The notes under the pieces are model-generated. The model did no database searches, was not told the origin of the DNA, and saw only the letters and a program-made list of their open reading frames with translations. DNA of 64,000 nt from Maylandia zebra (Eukaryota; Chordata; Actinopteri; Cichliformes; Cichlidae): positions 41,896,123 to 41,960,122 of the forward strand of contig NC_135172.1 of the NCBI RefSeq assembly GCF_041146795.1. The letters are read 5' to 3'. This document shows positions 22,444-37,500 of the stretch, piece after piece. Within the stretch, counting starts at the first letter, position 1; each line of letters opens with the position of its first letter. Made by a program: the position numbers and the translations under genes.

Positions 22444-25400
22444 ACAAAGGATGAACTGAAGCTCTGCCATCACGTAATGTCGCATACTGCTGTTTCTGAT
22501 GTCATTTAAAAAAAAAAAAAAAAAAAAAAAAACTTAAAGGATGTTTCGGCCACTGTGCTTCATCACAAAGTAACTCTGCACGCTTCCACCCACATCCATT
22601 CATAGAAGACTGTGAAAAAACAATGATAGCGTTTCATCTTGGTAATGATGATATTATGTTAGCACACATGCTTGCAAGCCTTTTGTGTTTTTATACAGGT
22701 CTGAATGCAGTGCAATGGCATGTGTGTGCTCAGACAGCAGTTGGCCGTCTGTAGCTTTCCACTCGCCACTCCCTTCTCTCCCTCATCAGGGGTGAGTTAT
22801 GTCGTAGGCTTCTGCTGACTCACCCGCAGTTTCACAGGAGCTGAGCTTAGAGTAACTCGGAGCGATGTGAGCAAATCTGCTATGAAACCCGACCAGGATA
22901 GTCAGTGTGAGGGAAAACAAACAGAGCACCTGCAGCACGAACACTGACCTTTTTATCTTTGCTTTGTTTGCCTGCCTGCACTTTACAGATCAGTAACCAG
23001 GTAATATTACAATTTCCAGTAGATACATCGAGCAAAAACTCAAACTGGAAAGCAAATTAAAAAGATTTGGAAACCAAATGAACAGTCTGAGTTCAACGCA
23101 CTAAGATTGAAAAGCAGCCTTTACTTACTTACTCCTCTAGTTTACATTAAGTGAAAATAATAGCACTAAAGACACTATGTACCTATATTAAAGTACCTAT
23201 GCAGTGATTTCTACTCTGTTTGAGCACTCGAGCAATAGTTTCTTCCTGTCAGGACAAAGCTGAAGGAAACTGATTAGCCAAGCAAGAAAGAAGAAATCAT
23301 AACAATTAGAATTTAAAAAAACAACAACTATTTATCAGTTTGCCTAGCACTTTTAATATAAGGGATAGAAAATACTAAATTAGCATGAGCCTTAGGTCCT
23401 AAAGACACTATCAAACTGGGTGTGAAAAGTGAAGCCAATGCACAAAAGACAAGGTAATCCCATCTAATGGGTTGACTTGAAAAAAGTCCTTAAAAACACT
23501 TCATTGCTAAAGGTTTTCACTCATCTATCCAAACACAGCTGTATGAAAATCAAGCACCGACAGAAAGGGTCGCTCTCAGGAGCTCGGTGAAGTCCCGCAT
23601 GGTGCTGTGATACTCTTTAAACACTTTCTCTAACGGTGTGTTCACACTGAACACGATAGAGGTGGCCAGAGCGTCAGGTTTACATGTAAAGTCAATGGAA
23701 AAGACTTTATGGGTTCAGTCACTCATTTGAGGTCATATTGAAAAAAACATTAGGTCCCATTTGTAAATTTTGATCATTTTAAGTTTCAGAAAAGAAGATT
23801 ATGACAGCACCGAGCTGCTCCTTCAGTGTCCGGCTGCAGCACCTGCGGTGTGAGACGGACAGATTTCACAGGTCTTTCCTCCCTTCTGCTGTGAAACTCC
23901 ACAACATGGTCTCTGCAGATGACCACACATGTGCAGACAGACACACATCCAATACACAACGATAACTTTCGCCCCATCTCCCTGATGTGCAATAGTACCA
24001 ACTGCAATTTCCCAGTTTAGCAGTTTTTTTATTCTGTTTGGTATAGTATGTTATTCTGTCATATCTTATTCTATTCTATTGTTTTGTTTGTTTTTTCATT
24101 TTTCTTCATTTTTACTGTTCTTAACTTACTTTCTGCTGTGACCAAAACATTTCCCACATGTGGGACTAATAAAGGTTTATCTTATCTTATCATCCACATT
24201 ATAGACTTAAAGGCTCATTTCGAGGCTTCATAATGGAACTTCAATAATCAGCAGCTGATGTCACGATAGCTACATCCTTCTTTTATGCCATTTATGGTGG
24301 AGGTGCAATAACCACATTATCAAGACATACCAGGTAGAATTTACCATGAATTAAGTGCAGACAACTTGGAGATATACTTGTGAGAAATCCAACATGTTCA
24401 TTCAGGGTGTGAGTTTACAAAGCAGCAAGGCTACCTGCTCCAAGCTGAGCCACCTCCTCCAGCTCTTTCTGGGTCTTGGCTGAAGCTATGGCCTCTGGGA
24501 GTTTGAGTGTGAATGGCAGGATATCTCTAAAGAGACAAAAACAAATTAAAATGTGTTAAGAAAGCAGAAGAAGGGATAAACATAGGAGCTGAAGTAGCTG
24601 TCGAATTAAAGGTCAGTCGTGAAAGAAACGTGCATGTGTGACAGATTTATGTTTATCCATCGTCCTCGTTTGACATAAAATCCTGGAACAAAAGTGATGA
24701 CGCCTCAAGTCTGGTTGGCAAAACACGACCCAAACACGGTCATACAGATAAGTGCCTTCATAACACACCCTTGGTTTTCCACTGCACTACATTAACGCCA
24801 CTTTAATACAGCGCTACAGATACACACACACCCCGTGCTCAGACTTTATAAAGCGAACACGCAGCTGAAGACGATATCTAAAGACAATTTTGTGTCCATT
24901 TAATTCTCTGCTTTGTTGTGTCTGCCATTTCTTTCAGCTCAACTATTTCCTGTGTCTGTCTGCGTTGCCCCAGCTGGCACGATATAAAACAAGAAGCGAA
25001 AGCCGTGAGCGCTGAGAGCGGACTGCTTACTCGACATTATCCTCATCCATGCTTGAATCATCACAAAGCAACAGCAAAGAAAACCAAACAAAGAAGCTGC
25101 CTTAGGTGGGGTATTTACCTGCTGATACAGTAAAAGGCCACGAGCCGGAACAGGTCTGCAAAGCTGATCCCAGATCCATCGAGAGAAAAGGCTGTAGGCA
25201 GATGAAATTTACAAAGATCTCATCAGATTTCACACACAGGAAGTTAATGACATGCAGTGCAAGAGTTCACCGAGGGATTTCTCGCCTAATCAGCATTTTT
25301 TCAGGCTTGTTTATACTGATGAGATGGTACTTGTGTCAGAAGAATTAAATAAACGAGCCCAACAATTCAGCTCAAAGAAAAAAAAGGTTCTCAAAGGATA

Positions 25401-28400
25401 AATTAAAACGATGTGACTGCAACATTTTCAGACGACCTTCGTCAGTTACCCAGGGTTTCTCCTCTTCACTGACTCCAGGTACAAACTGCACATGCCCACT
25501 TCTCCGTCGCTTCTGGAAGAACAGGTCAATAATCCAGAAGCGCAACAAGTTTTACAAGTTCTCTTATCTCCTCTGGGTATTTTCCCTCTTTTGAACTGGC
25601 AGTTATAACACCAGGTCAGGGTGTCGAGTTCCCTCACTGTCCTCACGCCGCATAACAAATATGAGGATATAAACATGTCATCTTGTGTTCTGATTGCTGA
25701 AGGCAAAGAGACTCTTGCATGAATCTGTGGTGAGAAATAATAAAAGTGGACGTGCCAATAACTGACTGGTCTTGGCGTACTTAGAAAGCTGGTGCGTTCG
25801 GTTTTTGGTGCAACGTTTTCGTCATAGATGTACATAAAAAATAGATTACATCAGCCACTGCTTTGTGACGTCTCTTTGTGAAACCTTCATCATGAGTGCA
25901 GGGCAGATGGGACACATTTATGATGTTAGCAGGCTACATTTGTTCATAAAAGGATACAGATCAACAGTCTTTCCTGAGTTTCAAGTTTTATTGAATACAA
26001 TATGATATTCATGCTGTAAATTAAGGTGACCGAGTTCAAAGGTACACCTGCTGTGAGCACACTTCTGTCTCACAGTGAGATCTGCATCATGTCTGGCTAC
26101 ACAACGTTAAGGTGGCCGTGGCCAAGAAGCTCGAGGCGTCAAGAATGAGACTATAAAACAGCAGGTGATGTCACGATGACTACCTCAGATCATGAGTTCT
26201 GATGAGTTTGATCATTTTCTTATTTATTATTTTTTATTTCTAGTATTTAGATCTCTAGTATCTGAAATTAGACCACGAAATAACTCAACATCTACATAAA
26301 CTGACAAAATCTGGGACAGTGGATCGTTCCAGGTTTCAAGTTGAGATATCCTCAACAACTGTTGAATGGATGTCATAGACCTAAGAGTTCAAATCTCTCT
26401 TAGGTGATTTTCACCTCATTTGAGACTTCTTGGCTCTCTGATACACATTTAGGGAAGTGGCTTTGAGCTTTTAGTTTCCATACAGTCACATACAAAGACA
26501 GAAGTTACTCTTCTCATTATGTGCACAGGCAGAGTTTCACAAAGGAAACTTTTCTAAAGTTGTATTTATATATATACATAATTAAAAGCTTTTAAGTTCA
26601 CTTCAAACACTGTGTACAGGGCTAGCTTGACGAGGCACGCCAACTATAGAGCAGCTAGAAGAAAAAGCAGGCCTAAGGCACAATCCCATCTGTGCTGTCA
26701 TTTCAGCAGGGAAAATCCACAGCTGGTATGTCGTCACTTCTTGGCAGTGTTGCAGCTCAATGACTAATGCTTACCATACATGCAACTGATTTACTTTAAT
26801 ATCTCAGACGTTAATGTTACAATTAAAAATGACTGTTTAACAGTTCAATAAAGCTTCCACAAAGCATAAGGAAGAACCACAACAAGCAGGCACAACTGCA
26901 AAGAGCTTTAGATGAAAGAGGTCAGCGCAGGTATGCTGCACAAGCACAAAGGTGACGAAAATCATGGCTGCTGTGCGTGTTTGCTGAAGATAAGTACTAT
27001 AATTGCTCTTACTTAAACAGAAGCCTGTGTATGTTATGTCTTTTCACATGGCAAACCCTCAGGACAAAAGTTAAATCTAGACGAAAGGTTCATTTCAGCT
27101 GTCATTTGTTTGTAAAACCCACATTTCCAGTATCACCAGTCAAGCCTTATAGGGCTGGCTCTTTCAGCAGTTGTAGTTTGGACACTGTCTACGAGCAAAA
27201 ACAAGATGAGGTCATGATGAGTTTGGAGATTTAAGCTGAAGCACCGTCAGAGGAAATGTGTTAAAATAGTAAAAATACAATAGAAAATGTTGGATTTGTT
27301 TTTAATGTAACAACATTTCGGCTTCATTATCTTAACAGGATGCTCTGCTTATTTCCTAGTCTGCTCCCATCTCACTTCCTGAGCTGCGTTCACCAAAAAT
27401 CACAGGAAGTTATAGTTTTTGGTTTATTCTGTGTATCCTGTGTGGGTTTACAGCTCCTGCCTGGAATCAGCTGCACAGCTCTTCTGCTTCTGACTGAACT
27501 GCCTTAAACTGGACACTGCAGGGAAGTTTTCTTTTAACTTCAAGCGTCTTATGTTCTCGTGCAACATTTAATGGCTTTGGCTCTTTGTTTATTCTTTGAT
27601 TTATCCGGATGACCAAATTCTAACTATAGGTTTTAAAATCCTCGTACAAGCAAGTCTTGTAACTTGGGAAGTTGGCATGAATGCAGGAGGTTATTTTTAA
27701 GCCCCAAACTAAAGAGAGAGTCACAGCTTTCATTTCATTGGTCAGTGGGACATAAAACTGGCCTGACTTACCATCCGTGTTGGTCAAGTTACTTGAAAAA
27801 AGTATTCAGTAACTAATTACTGATTACTTCCCCCCAAAAAGTAATCCCGTTACTTTACTGATTACTTATTTTCAAAAGTAATTAATTACTTAGTTACTTG
27901 TTAAAAACACGATTTACAACCTGAAAAGGTGATAAAGTGATAGATCTTTCAGCCCAATTCTACTTTTTCTACATAATCCATCATACAAAATGTAATCAGA
28001 TGGAAAAGTCTCTTTTTAAAACTTGTTTTATTGGACTGGAAGAAATTAGTTTAACATTTAAACCTATTTTCTGCACATTCCAGCACATAAATTTTTTTTT
28101 TTGTGTGTTTATCTTTCAAATAGATGCAAGTAAAACACAGCAGAAAATAAATAAAGTCAAAGACTCAGCGGTCCTGTTGCTCTATTTTCACCTGTAAAGC
28201 AGGACTGTGGTAGGCGGAGGTTTACCCTGGTGCAGGTGAGCTGCAGCGGTCAGTGGAAGAATCCGCGAGTGTCTCTGTGAGTTTCCCATTACGTCGTAGC
28301 TACTCGGTGCTTGTTTGGAAGTTTAGGGGTTTTTTTCGCTGTAAAAAGAAGTTTTCTTCCCACGCACAGCGGACACTAATGTTTTTGTCACTTTTTATGG

Positions 28401-31400
28401 AATCAAACTCAAAGTAAGGTCAGTACTTCCACGCTTTAAACGCTGCAAGCTCATACTCTCTCCCACAATCGATATATGATCCATTGTTGATCTGCACACA
28501 GCTGCTGTCACCAACGTCGCACTCGCTTACGTCACTGTCATGAGACACTTTCGCAAAAAAAAAAACCCCCAAGGTTTTAGTAACGCAGTAACGCAGCGTT
28601 CCTACGGGAAAGTAACGGTAATCTAATTACCTTTTTTGCAATAGTAATCCCTTACTTTACTCGTTACTTGAAAAAAGTAATCGGATTACAGTAACGTGTT
28701 ACTGCCCATCTCTGCTCACCAGACAAGTCCAATTTAAAAAAAAAAAGTAATCAAAACAAAGAAACAAAACCTGCTTTCACCCAAAATAAGGTTTAAAACA
28801 GTCGTCCAGCTTTATGCAACGATATGATTGGCTCCTGAGTCTTCCAAGTGTCTAGCTTTGTTGAAAGCCTCTTTGGGGCAGGGACGGGACAACTGCCAAT
28901 TTTGTCAAGAATTCTCAAAAATATTTACTCCTGATTGTTTGAGCCGTCTCTCCCTGCTGGGCGCCACTTTAGTGAGCAGTGGGCGAGCGGCCTGGTTCGA
29001 GCCCGACCCGCGGGCCATTTCTGTGCATCTTGCTCCTCACTTTCCCATCCGTCTTCACTGCTTCACTAAAGGCAAAAACGATGGTGTAATAATGTCGTTC
29101 CGGCAATTTTCTTGATCAGTTACATTTAAAAAGAAAACAAAACTACAATAGTACACAATGTAACATACACATGTGGCAAACCGCCTCAGTCATAATCTGA
29201 TTCTTGTTTCGGTGTTGGTTTATTTCTGGGCATCATTTGCAGAGGTGGACAGGAAATGGTGTATTTAAGTCTTTGACCCAGAGGACAGCGTGACTGCAGA
29301 GGCGGCTGTGGTCGAACGAGATGTATTCTAAGGACCAAAGGAAACTGAAAGCCTCGTTTTAGCCGTCTGACTCATCTCTGCCATCACAGCTTTTTGAAAA
29401 GTGCTTTAAGAGAATGCAAATAATGACTCTGATGTCTAGCGAAAAGTACTTTTTAGTTAAAGGTAGTCAAACATGTCACTTACTGTACTGACTCTCTCTG
29501 ACAGGGAAGTGGCTGATGGGAGTTCCCGATTCCTGATCCTCCTGCAGACGCACGGAGAGGACCTTTCTTTGCAGAGCGACAGACTTCCTCACCAAAAACA
29601 CCTGCACCGCGAAATTAAATGTTTGGAAAGACATTCAAAGGAGACATATTAACATCTGCATCCCAGGACGCGACCTCCTCACCCCTGGCGGCTGTTTGAG
29701 CAGTATGCGATTGGCCTCCTCTTCGCTGACCCCCAGCAGCAGCCACGCCGGGTGGGTTTGAGTCAGCCGGTCCCACACGCTCATCCTCCTCCGCAAGGAG
29801 TCGTACCCAGAATCCCTTTCACCCACCAGCCCACCGCAGTGGTGAGCCTGCAGGTACACACCGCTCTCCAGCCTGCCACAGAGAGAAAGACTTAAACACT
29901 TTTGCCACCTGCTGGTTGTTTGTATGTTTTTTTATATGTTTCCTCCTAACCAAAAAATAACTTAGAATTAATAAAATAAGTCAATGCCGAGATTGTCTCC
30001 TAGTATATAAAAAGAAAATAAACATTTTCAGACTGTCCTCCAGACCTCACCATCTAATTACAAATTTATAATAAACTCCAAATGGATAGAATAAGCACAT
30101 GAAAACAGAAAGATCTGTGTCATAAAGTCTGGAATAAAATACTTGATAGCACATAGAAAACAGGCTCACCCTTGTAGCTCCACAGGATCCTTGTCCACAG
30201 CATGAGAGACCTGAACCATCTCCTTCTTCAGCTCTCCGATCTCCAACGCAAATGTGTCAATCAGCTGGAAAGAGACAGTGAGAGGCTGTGACTCTGGAGG
30301 GAGCGTGAAAAGGAGAAGAGGACGGACGAGATGTAAATGAAACATAAATTATGAAACTTAAAACTGAGCCTGAGCTAGACTGGACTGGAGAAACTGTTAC
30401 TCATTTTCCGGTGTAGACCTCATTTCCTGTTGGAAGGAAACAGACACAAAGCACAGAGTGAAAAAAAAAGAGGGAAAATTTCTCCTAATCCTCCTGCAGA
30501 TAACAAACTGCTGCCCAAACTGAAAATGCTGTTTCTAATTCAGACAGGAAGCCTTCAAAGAGTCATCTGTGACAGGCAGTGTTGTTTTCAGGTCGGCACA
30601 GATAAGGCTTATCACAACTGTCATTCAAATCTAGGTCTGCATTTAGTTTGGAATATTTTAGGATTCGAGCAGTGATGACATGGATGATACGGAGTCTGTT
30701 TTACAAACCTGGAAAAAAGAACAAAGAAAACAAAAACCTGCTCGGTTTATGAAATGATTGGAGACATGTAGATTTTGGTGTCCCCAACTGTAATCCCCCC
30801 AAAACATTAAAGCAGCCATGGTAACAAGTACCAGCAAAGCTAATTTGAAGCTCCAGTCTAAATGAATGGGCTTGAATGAGAAAGCCATAACTTTAACAAC
30901 AAGAGAAAAACTCTAAGTTTGCAACTTGGAAGTTATACTTCCACTACAGTTATTACAGTTACATCACTTTGATGGTATTCTCCTGCAGATTATGCTGCCA
31001 TGTTTTGTAACATGTAATTTTCATGTAATCAAATTACTTAAAGTCAGGATTTGGTTGCTTTGTAAATGTAAAATGTTCAGTTTAATGGAATAAGGTCAAA
31101 TGAAAGTGACTGAACAAACCTCTCGTTTTAAATATTTCAGCTGTATTTTGCTCTTAATGTTACGAGGGTCCAGAGTCACTTCTTTGGGTGTGTGTGGGTT
31201 TCTGTGATGTGGTGTCTTAAGTGTGTTTCTGTTCCTTTCCTTAAACTCCTGAAACGAAACTGCGAGAGCTTTTGGCAGAGTCTCTGTGTCGGACTTCCTG
31301 CTTTCCTCAAAAAACAAACAAACAAACAAAAAATAAATAAATAAATAAGAACCCAGCGCAGACTGGAGACTTGCTTCTGTGACACCTTTAAAAAAGGTGA

Positions 31401-34400
31401 GTGGACTCGCAGACATCGCCTCGGGTGGGCGCAGTGAGTGTTTGGTGTTTACTGTACAGGTGAGCAGTGTCTGATCAGCCCTTTTTCATGACACGTGGCT
31501 TCAAAGATGGTAACAGTAACAGAATCCTCACCTCCAAGCTTCAAAAATAAAACTTTGGATCATCTGGATCAAATATGATCCATACTGGCTCCAAAAACTC
31601 AACAGTGTCAACAAGTCGGCTGAATTTTCAAAAATGTGAATTCTTCCATCTTTTAGTCTTTGAGGTCTGCTCAGATTTCCGGATGTTTATTTATGATCAA
31701 TATCGAGGAAAACAGCCCAAACTGAATCAATAATGTTTCATTTGCGTACATTTAGATTTCAACTTGTTCCACTGTATTTCACCCATAGTTCATGTACGTT
31801 TTTCTCTCCAAGCTCTGACTCACTTTCACAGTAAGCTGGTAAAATCAGAGGAACCAGCAACAAAAACTGTTGCAACTTCCTTTTATTTTAAAGCAAACGT
31901 GTGCCCCTTTCACCCCACACATTATCTCTGAGTCGTCTGCATTCAGTTAAAACACACATTCTGGCAAAATTAATTCCTGTATCGGAACAACTGTGTGCAA
32001 TTTACTCCAAAATGTACTGGAGCTGAAAACTGTTTGGCTGCATAAAAATGTAACTGATTTCATGTTGTCTTTTTTCACTGCAATTTCCACATTCCCTCAC
32101 TGCACATTTTAGAGAACTCCCAGGGGTTCAGAGCCTCCTCGTCGTATCAGAGCAGATGTTGAAATCTGGATGCTTTTCACTGATTATCTGGGTCAAACAG
32201 TGCAAACAGGGCTGCTCCTGAAAGCCTACAGTATTTATCTTTCTGATATTCTACATTAAAATGCAACATTTAGGGAAAATATGCCAGAAGGATGTGTATC
32301 ATCACAGAAACGGCACATTTGTAAAGATTTTATGAACTAGCGCGCCCATTATACATTATAACCAGCAGGAGGCATCCTTCTCCAAACATTCTTCCCTAAA
32401 CTGGGCTCCAGGCCAGACCACAGCCACCACAGGACCTTCAACCCCCCCTCACAGGACTAAGTGGAGCCAGCTCTGTAAAAGCCACAGACTCCCACAGCTT
32501 TGCATCAGGTCAAAACTCTGTTACACAACACGAGCCGATCCCCAGTGATACTGCAACACCAAACAACTAATATCTCAAACCCAGAGAAGGAGCTCTCAGC
32601 CGGAGCCTGGGTGGAGACAGAGGCTGACCAAAGCTGGAGAAACAGCCAAAGATTTCATGCTTCAAAGCATCAATTTTCAATCAAGAAATGTAAGAAATGT
32701 AGAAGTAGAAGCTAGAAAATAGCAAAGTGGAAGTTTGAACAGCATGAACCTTTAATTAGCACGGGTAATCCCAGAAAGGAAAACATTTGCTCTCATGTTT
32801 CATCCTTCTAAAGAACTAACGAGCGCTCTCCCATGCTGCTGACAAAGATTACATCACTTCAGACCGCATTGTTTACAGTGTTCCTGATGACAGATCCAGT
32901 TGAAATTCAAGCCACTAAACCAACTCAGAGACAAAAACAAAGCTGGCAGCTCCCTCTGCCAGAGCGCCAGCGTCACATGGATGAGCGTTAAGTTGTTTCA
33001 GGTGTGTAGTGTTACCTGACATCATCAGCTGTAATGTAATGTAATTATCTGAGTTTGTATTAGCCAAAAGATAACATGGGAGGGAGTAAAATACACCATA
33101 TGTTTGTTGTTGGAAACAGTTTCCAGTTATAATGCACAAAATGTTTTAAGGCTAGTGGGAATCACATAATAAAGTTGGAATTTGTCAGGCTGGTGTTGGA
33201 CAGTACCAGGTTAAAAGTTTCCCCTTCGTCTTTGTAGTTAAAGCCAGAGTCCAGTCAAGTCGTAGAGCATACGTGAGCGTGGCATCAGTCTGCTTATCCT
33301 AATGTCACCTTCTAGCCTTTAAAACGGTTTCCATGTTACAGAATCATACATGAACTTTTTTTCTCTGCAGAGCCTCATATCCTGAGTTTATCCAGTGACG
33401 GAAAGAAGGAGAAACATTAGTTATTACATATTGTTGAGACAGGCACTGAATTATATGAATGCGAAAGTAGAAAGTGAGCCAGAAGAGCAGACATGGGAAA
33501 TTCCTGACCGATAAAACGAAGGTCAGTGAGCACGAGCGCTGCTGAGTGACTGGATCTGGGCAGAGAACTCTAACGATGATACCCACACAGGCCTTATGTC
33601 ACACTGATGACCTTTAGAGAAAAACCACCCACATCCATAAAAAAGCACTCACTGATTTATACAGAGCTTTATAAACAGGGTTTATTTTCATTCATTATAG
33701 TTTATTCTTAACAGCACAGGTATGCAGAGCAAAGGCAGACTGAAGCGCTCAAACACAGCTCCTTCAGCAATGCACGTGTGTGTGTGTGCATGCGTAGACG
33801 TAATTGATTCACTGCATGAGCTGCTGTTAAAGCCATGGATGGAGTCAACGGGAAACTATGTGTTTGGTTTTGACACACAGACGCGTACAGAGCGCTTTCA
33901 CAGGGTTATTAAAGATGGAAAAAGCTGCAAAGGAAATTAAAAGTGTGACTTTGTTTCTGAGTTGCTGGTCTGGTCTAAAGACGTCTCTTTTACTTTCAAA
34001 GGGGTTTTACTCATTCCTCTGTACAGGGCACTGATATATCATACAGATAAACTGAGCTGATGCAATCACTTCAGGGCTAGTGGGCATAATACACATAATA
34101 AGGATTTGTTACATCACTAACAAATCTTTGTTTTCTTTTTTTAAAAGCCCACATTTTACAAAGCCAGAAATGAGACCATCCTCACTGCCCTCTGGGAGAA
34201 ACTGCCCAGAACAGAAAAGAGCTTCAAGTGTTATTCTTAGTAGGCTTTCAGGGGTGCAGAATTAAAGTATAAGCACCATAATGCCAGAGAAATGTGCAAC
34301 GTGTGAAGAAAAAAACAAAATCTAATAATAAAAAGTTTGCACATATAAGGCAGCTTCAGAATCAAACCATAGTGGAGAGATGACCTCGTGCATGTAAAAG

Positions 34401-34479
34401 ATTTTACATGAAAAATCAACTTTTCATTAAAAGACTGTATATAAAAATCTCTTTTACACAACTTACTTGCCAGTAGAGG

Positions 34480-34556
<77 letters not shown>

Positions 34557-37500
34557 GTGCTGGGAGCCTGTTGTGGTGGTGCAGAGGAGCATCACTATAT
34601 CATCAGCATAGAAATGAAGGTTTGCTGCAGTGACATTTGGACCAACATTATAAACAACAGCTGTCTGAGAACACAACCCTGGTTCATGAAGCAAGGTACA
34701 AATGAATCCATCTACCTGTACGCACGTGCTCATGTCCCAGTCATACAGGTCTAGAGACTGCTCATTGACAACCACTGGTCACCAGGGAAAAGTGTGGTGC
34801 TAGAATAGCATTCCCCAACATTTTGGAACCACGGCACATATTTCACATTAGAGAAATCACACGGCACACCACAAAACTAAAATGTCACAACAAGCATATT
34901 GGTCATTTTTCTCCGTGCATCAGGTACAGAGGAATTGCTTTCTTCTGACCACTGCCCATGCTTCATCTGGATCGTAACTTTCTCCAGGACCCAGCTCAGA
35001 CTGACTACCTTTTCTTTTCAAATATTTTTTTGAAAATTTTGCTATTGCTATTATCACTGTGGTCTCAAAGCTCGGCTATTATGTCATTTCTTCTTCCTCT
35101 TCTTCTGTTTTACTGGCAGTTGAGAAGCCATTTAATTAGAGCAGGTAGTTTTACTGCCCTCTAGTGGAGGAGAATGTAACTGTGTTGCCTGTTATGCTGA
35201 TCACTTAGAGTACTAATCAGTACTAATCAGTACTACTCAGGTGGAACCAGATAATCTTCCACGGCACACCTATGTGCCGCAGCACAGTGGTTGGGAAACA
35301 CTGCGCTAGAAGATCCTGTGGTTTCCAGTAGCTGGAAGCAAGGAAGACGTCCAGTTGTCTGCAAACGCTTGCCTAATATTCTCCAAGCTGTTGTGAAACT
35401 GTGAAAGCTGTGGCATGGATCGGCTTCAAAGTAAAAGTAAAACCTTGCCATAGCAGAGATACTCACAAAGGAACATCTTTTACTGTGAAGGTGAATGTTT
35501 CTCATGTCAGGTCTTCACTTTTTCAAGCTTTGCCACAGTTTGCAGAGTAAATGTTACAATCTTCCGTGCAAACGGACGGTTGGGGCAATCTGCTAGCCCC
35601 GAAGCAATCATAGGCTGGTTTTTAATGCTGCACCATTTTTGCAACCAATTTCACCCAGCAACAGGCAGTAACCACTCATCACCAGTTGGGAAATACACGT
35701 TTTCCCTTAACACCCCATATTTGCCAGGGAGAAGTCGCTTAATAGTATCTAGGCCTGTGTGGCTCAGGCATTAGATGAAGTTAAAGGTCAGCCTCAGAGT
35801 TAAATCAGGGTTTTATACCACAAGGTTAGGACAATCCGTTTAACACTGACCAAGGCTCACACACAAAATAAAATGTTTAGGGCACTGAAAGATGAGGAAA
35901 GACTGAGGAAATCAGAAGCAGCGAGGAAACAGATTTACTGTCATGTGTTAACTCTCGAGAAATAGATCAGGTCTTTTCATAACACAAGACTACAACAGTA
36001 CATACAGGCACTGCATGAAAAGGTTTTCACATCTGAGTGACACTTGGAGCAAAAATATGCAACTGATTGCAGAAGAGAAAGAAAACAGAAGAAATTAGGA
36101 GAAGATGAAGATGAAAGGGAGAGAGAGGAGTGGACAGAGAGAGGTTTTTATGAGTCCTGTGAGTGTGTTTGTCAGGCTGCCAGGAAGAGCAGCTGGTTTT
36201 GTTCATTTCCAGAACTTCTTCGATGCATGGCAGAAAGTGGAGGAAAACTGTCAAACACACTGATCCACTTTGGTATTTCATTAGTCAACAGTCCATATTT
36301 CCTGATTATATGAAGGAAAAGTGCTTAGTCAGAATTAATAATGGTGAGAATTTAAAGTTAAGATAAAACCTCAACAGGATAAAGAAATCCCAGAGTGCAT
36401 AAATCCAAACAGACTCTGATGAGTGCTTTAAAAATACTAATAAAAAAAAATCATGAAGACATTCATGAGTCTGTCTCAAAAATGGTAAGAAGAAAAAAGA
36501 TTACTGAACAGGGGTCTATGAAATTATTTGTGATTGTCAATAGATAAATGTGGCCAATCAAAACTTTTTTTAAAGAAACTATATGCAAGATCCCAAGCCT
36601 GGAATCTTTCCCAAATCAAACATTCAGATATTCAAGATCATCAGAAACCAGCACCATTGCTGTCGAACAGCAGGGCGCCAGAAAAAACTGAGCTCCTGCT
36701 GGATGAAGACAGTGCAGGAGGAGAGAGGGAAGGTGTATTTGGTGGCAAACTTAAATAAAAGGGGGAAATGACAGGTAGAGGGAGAGACCTGGCTGATATA
36801 TGGTTTGGCAGAGGAGGAATAGTGAGGGGACACTGGGCGAAGGATGCTGAAGATGGAGCTGCCAGGAAAAGAAAAAGACCACAGAGACGGTCCATGGATG
36901 TAGTGAAGGAGGACATGAAGGAGGCTGGTGTGACAGAGGAGGTTGCTGGGGTGAGATGGCGGCAGATCATCTGCTGTGGCAACTCGAGAGGAGGAGGAAG
37001 AAGAAGAAATGTGATAGCAGTTTAAAACACTCAGAAAAATACTTAATTATCAACAGAATAATTATGTTAGTTATGCTGAGGGGTGTGCATGATAACCAGC
37101 TGAACAGCTGCTGCCAGCGGGGAACCTTTTATGACACCAGTTTGTAGCTTAAAGCAAAAATTCTTGTTCACTTTCATGTTTTTATTCTAAACTCTACTGG
37201 GGCAGCTTTGCATAACTAAATGTTCAACATAAGCCTTCTTTATCTTCATCTCCTGTCTAAAACGAGCTGCTTTAACTCCTCCTCTTTAAGGCAACTTTCT
37301 TCTGATTGGCTGCACCAGAAGGTATGAACAGGTGGGTGGACTTTTTGTTTTCACAGCCAACATCTGTGACTATTTATCTGATATGTGTTTACACACCTCT
37401 CTGCATTTAATCATTAGTTATTATTAATCTCTGGCTCTCTTCCACAGCATGTCTCTGTCCTCACTTCCTCCCCCAAACCCAGAACCTGTCACAGCAGATG

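Larger units (their letters stand above)
19081..24434 (-). other. rin2 intron 6
   Basis: 5.4 kb. It holds a short repeat at about 20,383-20,460, the GC-rich poly(A)-tailed block at 21,400-22,441, a second poly(A) run and a 5'-truncated LINE at 23,785-24,193. Confidence 0.6.

Noticed and set aside
21666..22454. 262-codon open frame on the plus strand
   Set aside because: It follows composition, has no recognisable domain, and ends in polylysine encoded by the A run.
31096..31416. 106-codon minus-strand frame in rin2 intron 1 (possible alternative rin2 first exon)
   Set aside because: No splice donor in phase leads into exon 2, and the protein shows no similarity to the RIN2 N-terminus.
34237..34775. 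Open frames rich in Cys/Val or Thr/His across the CA repeat
   Set aside because: They are translations of the (CA)35 microsatellite and have no coding evidence.
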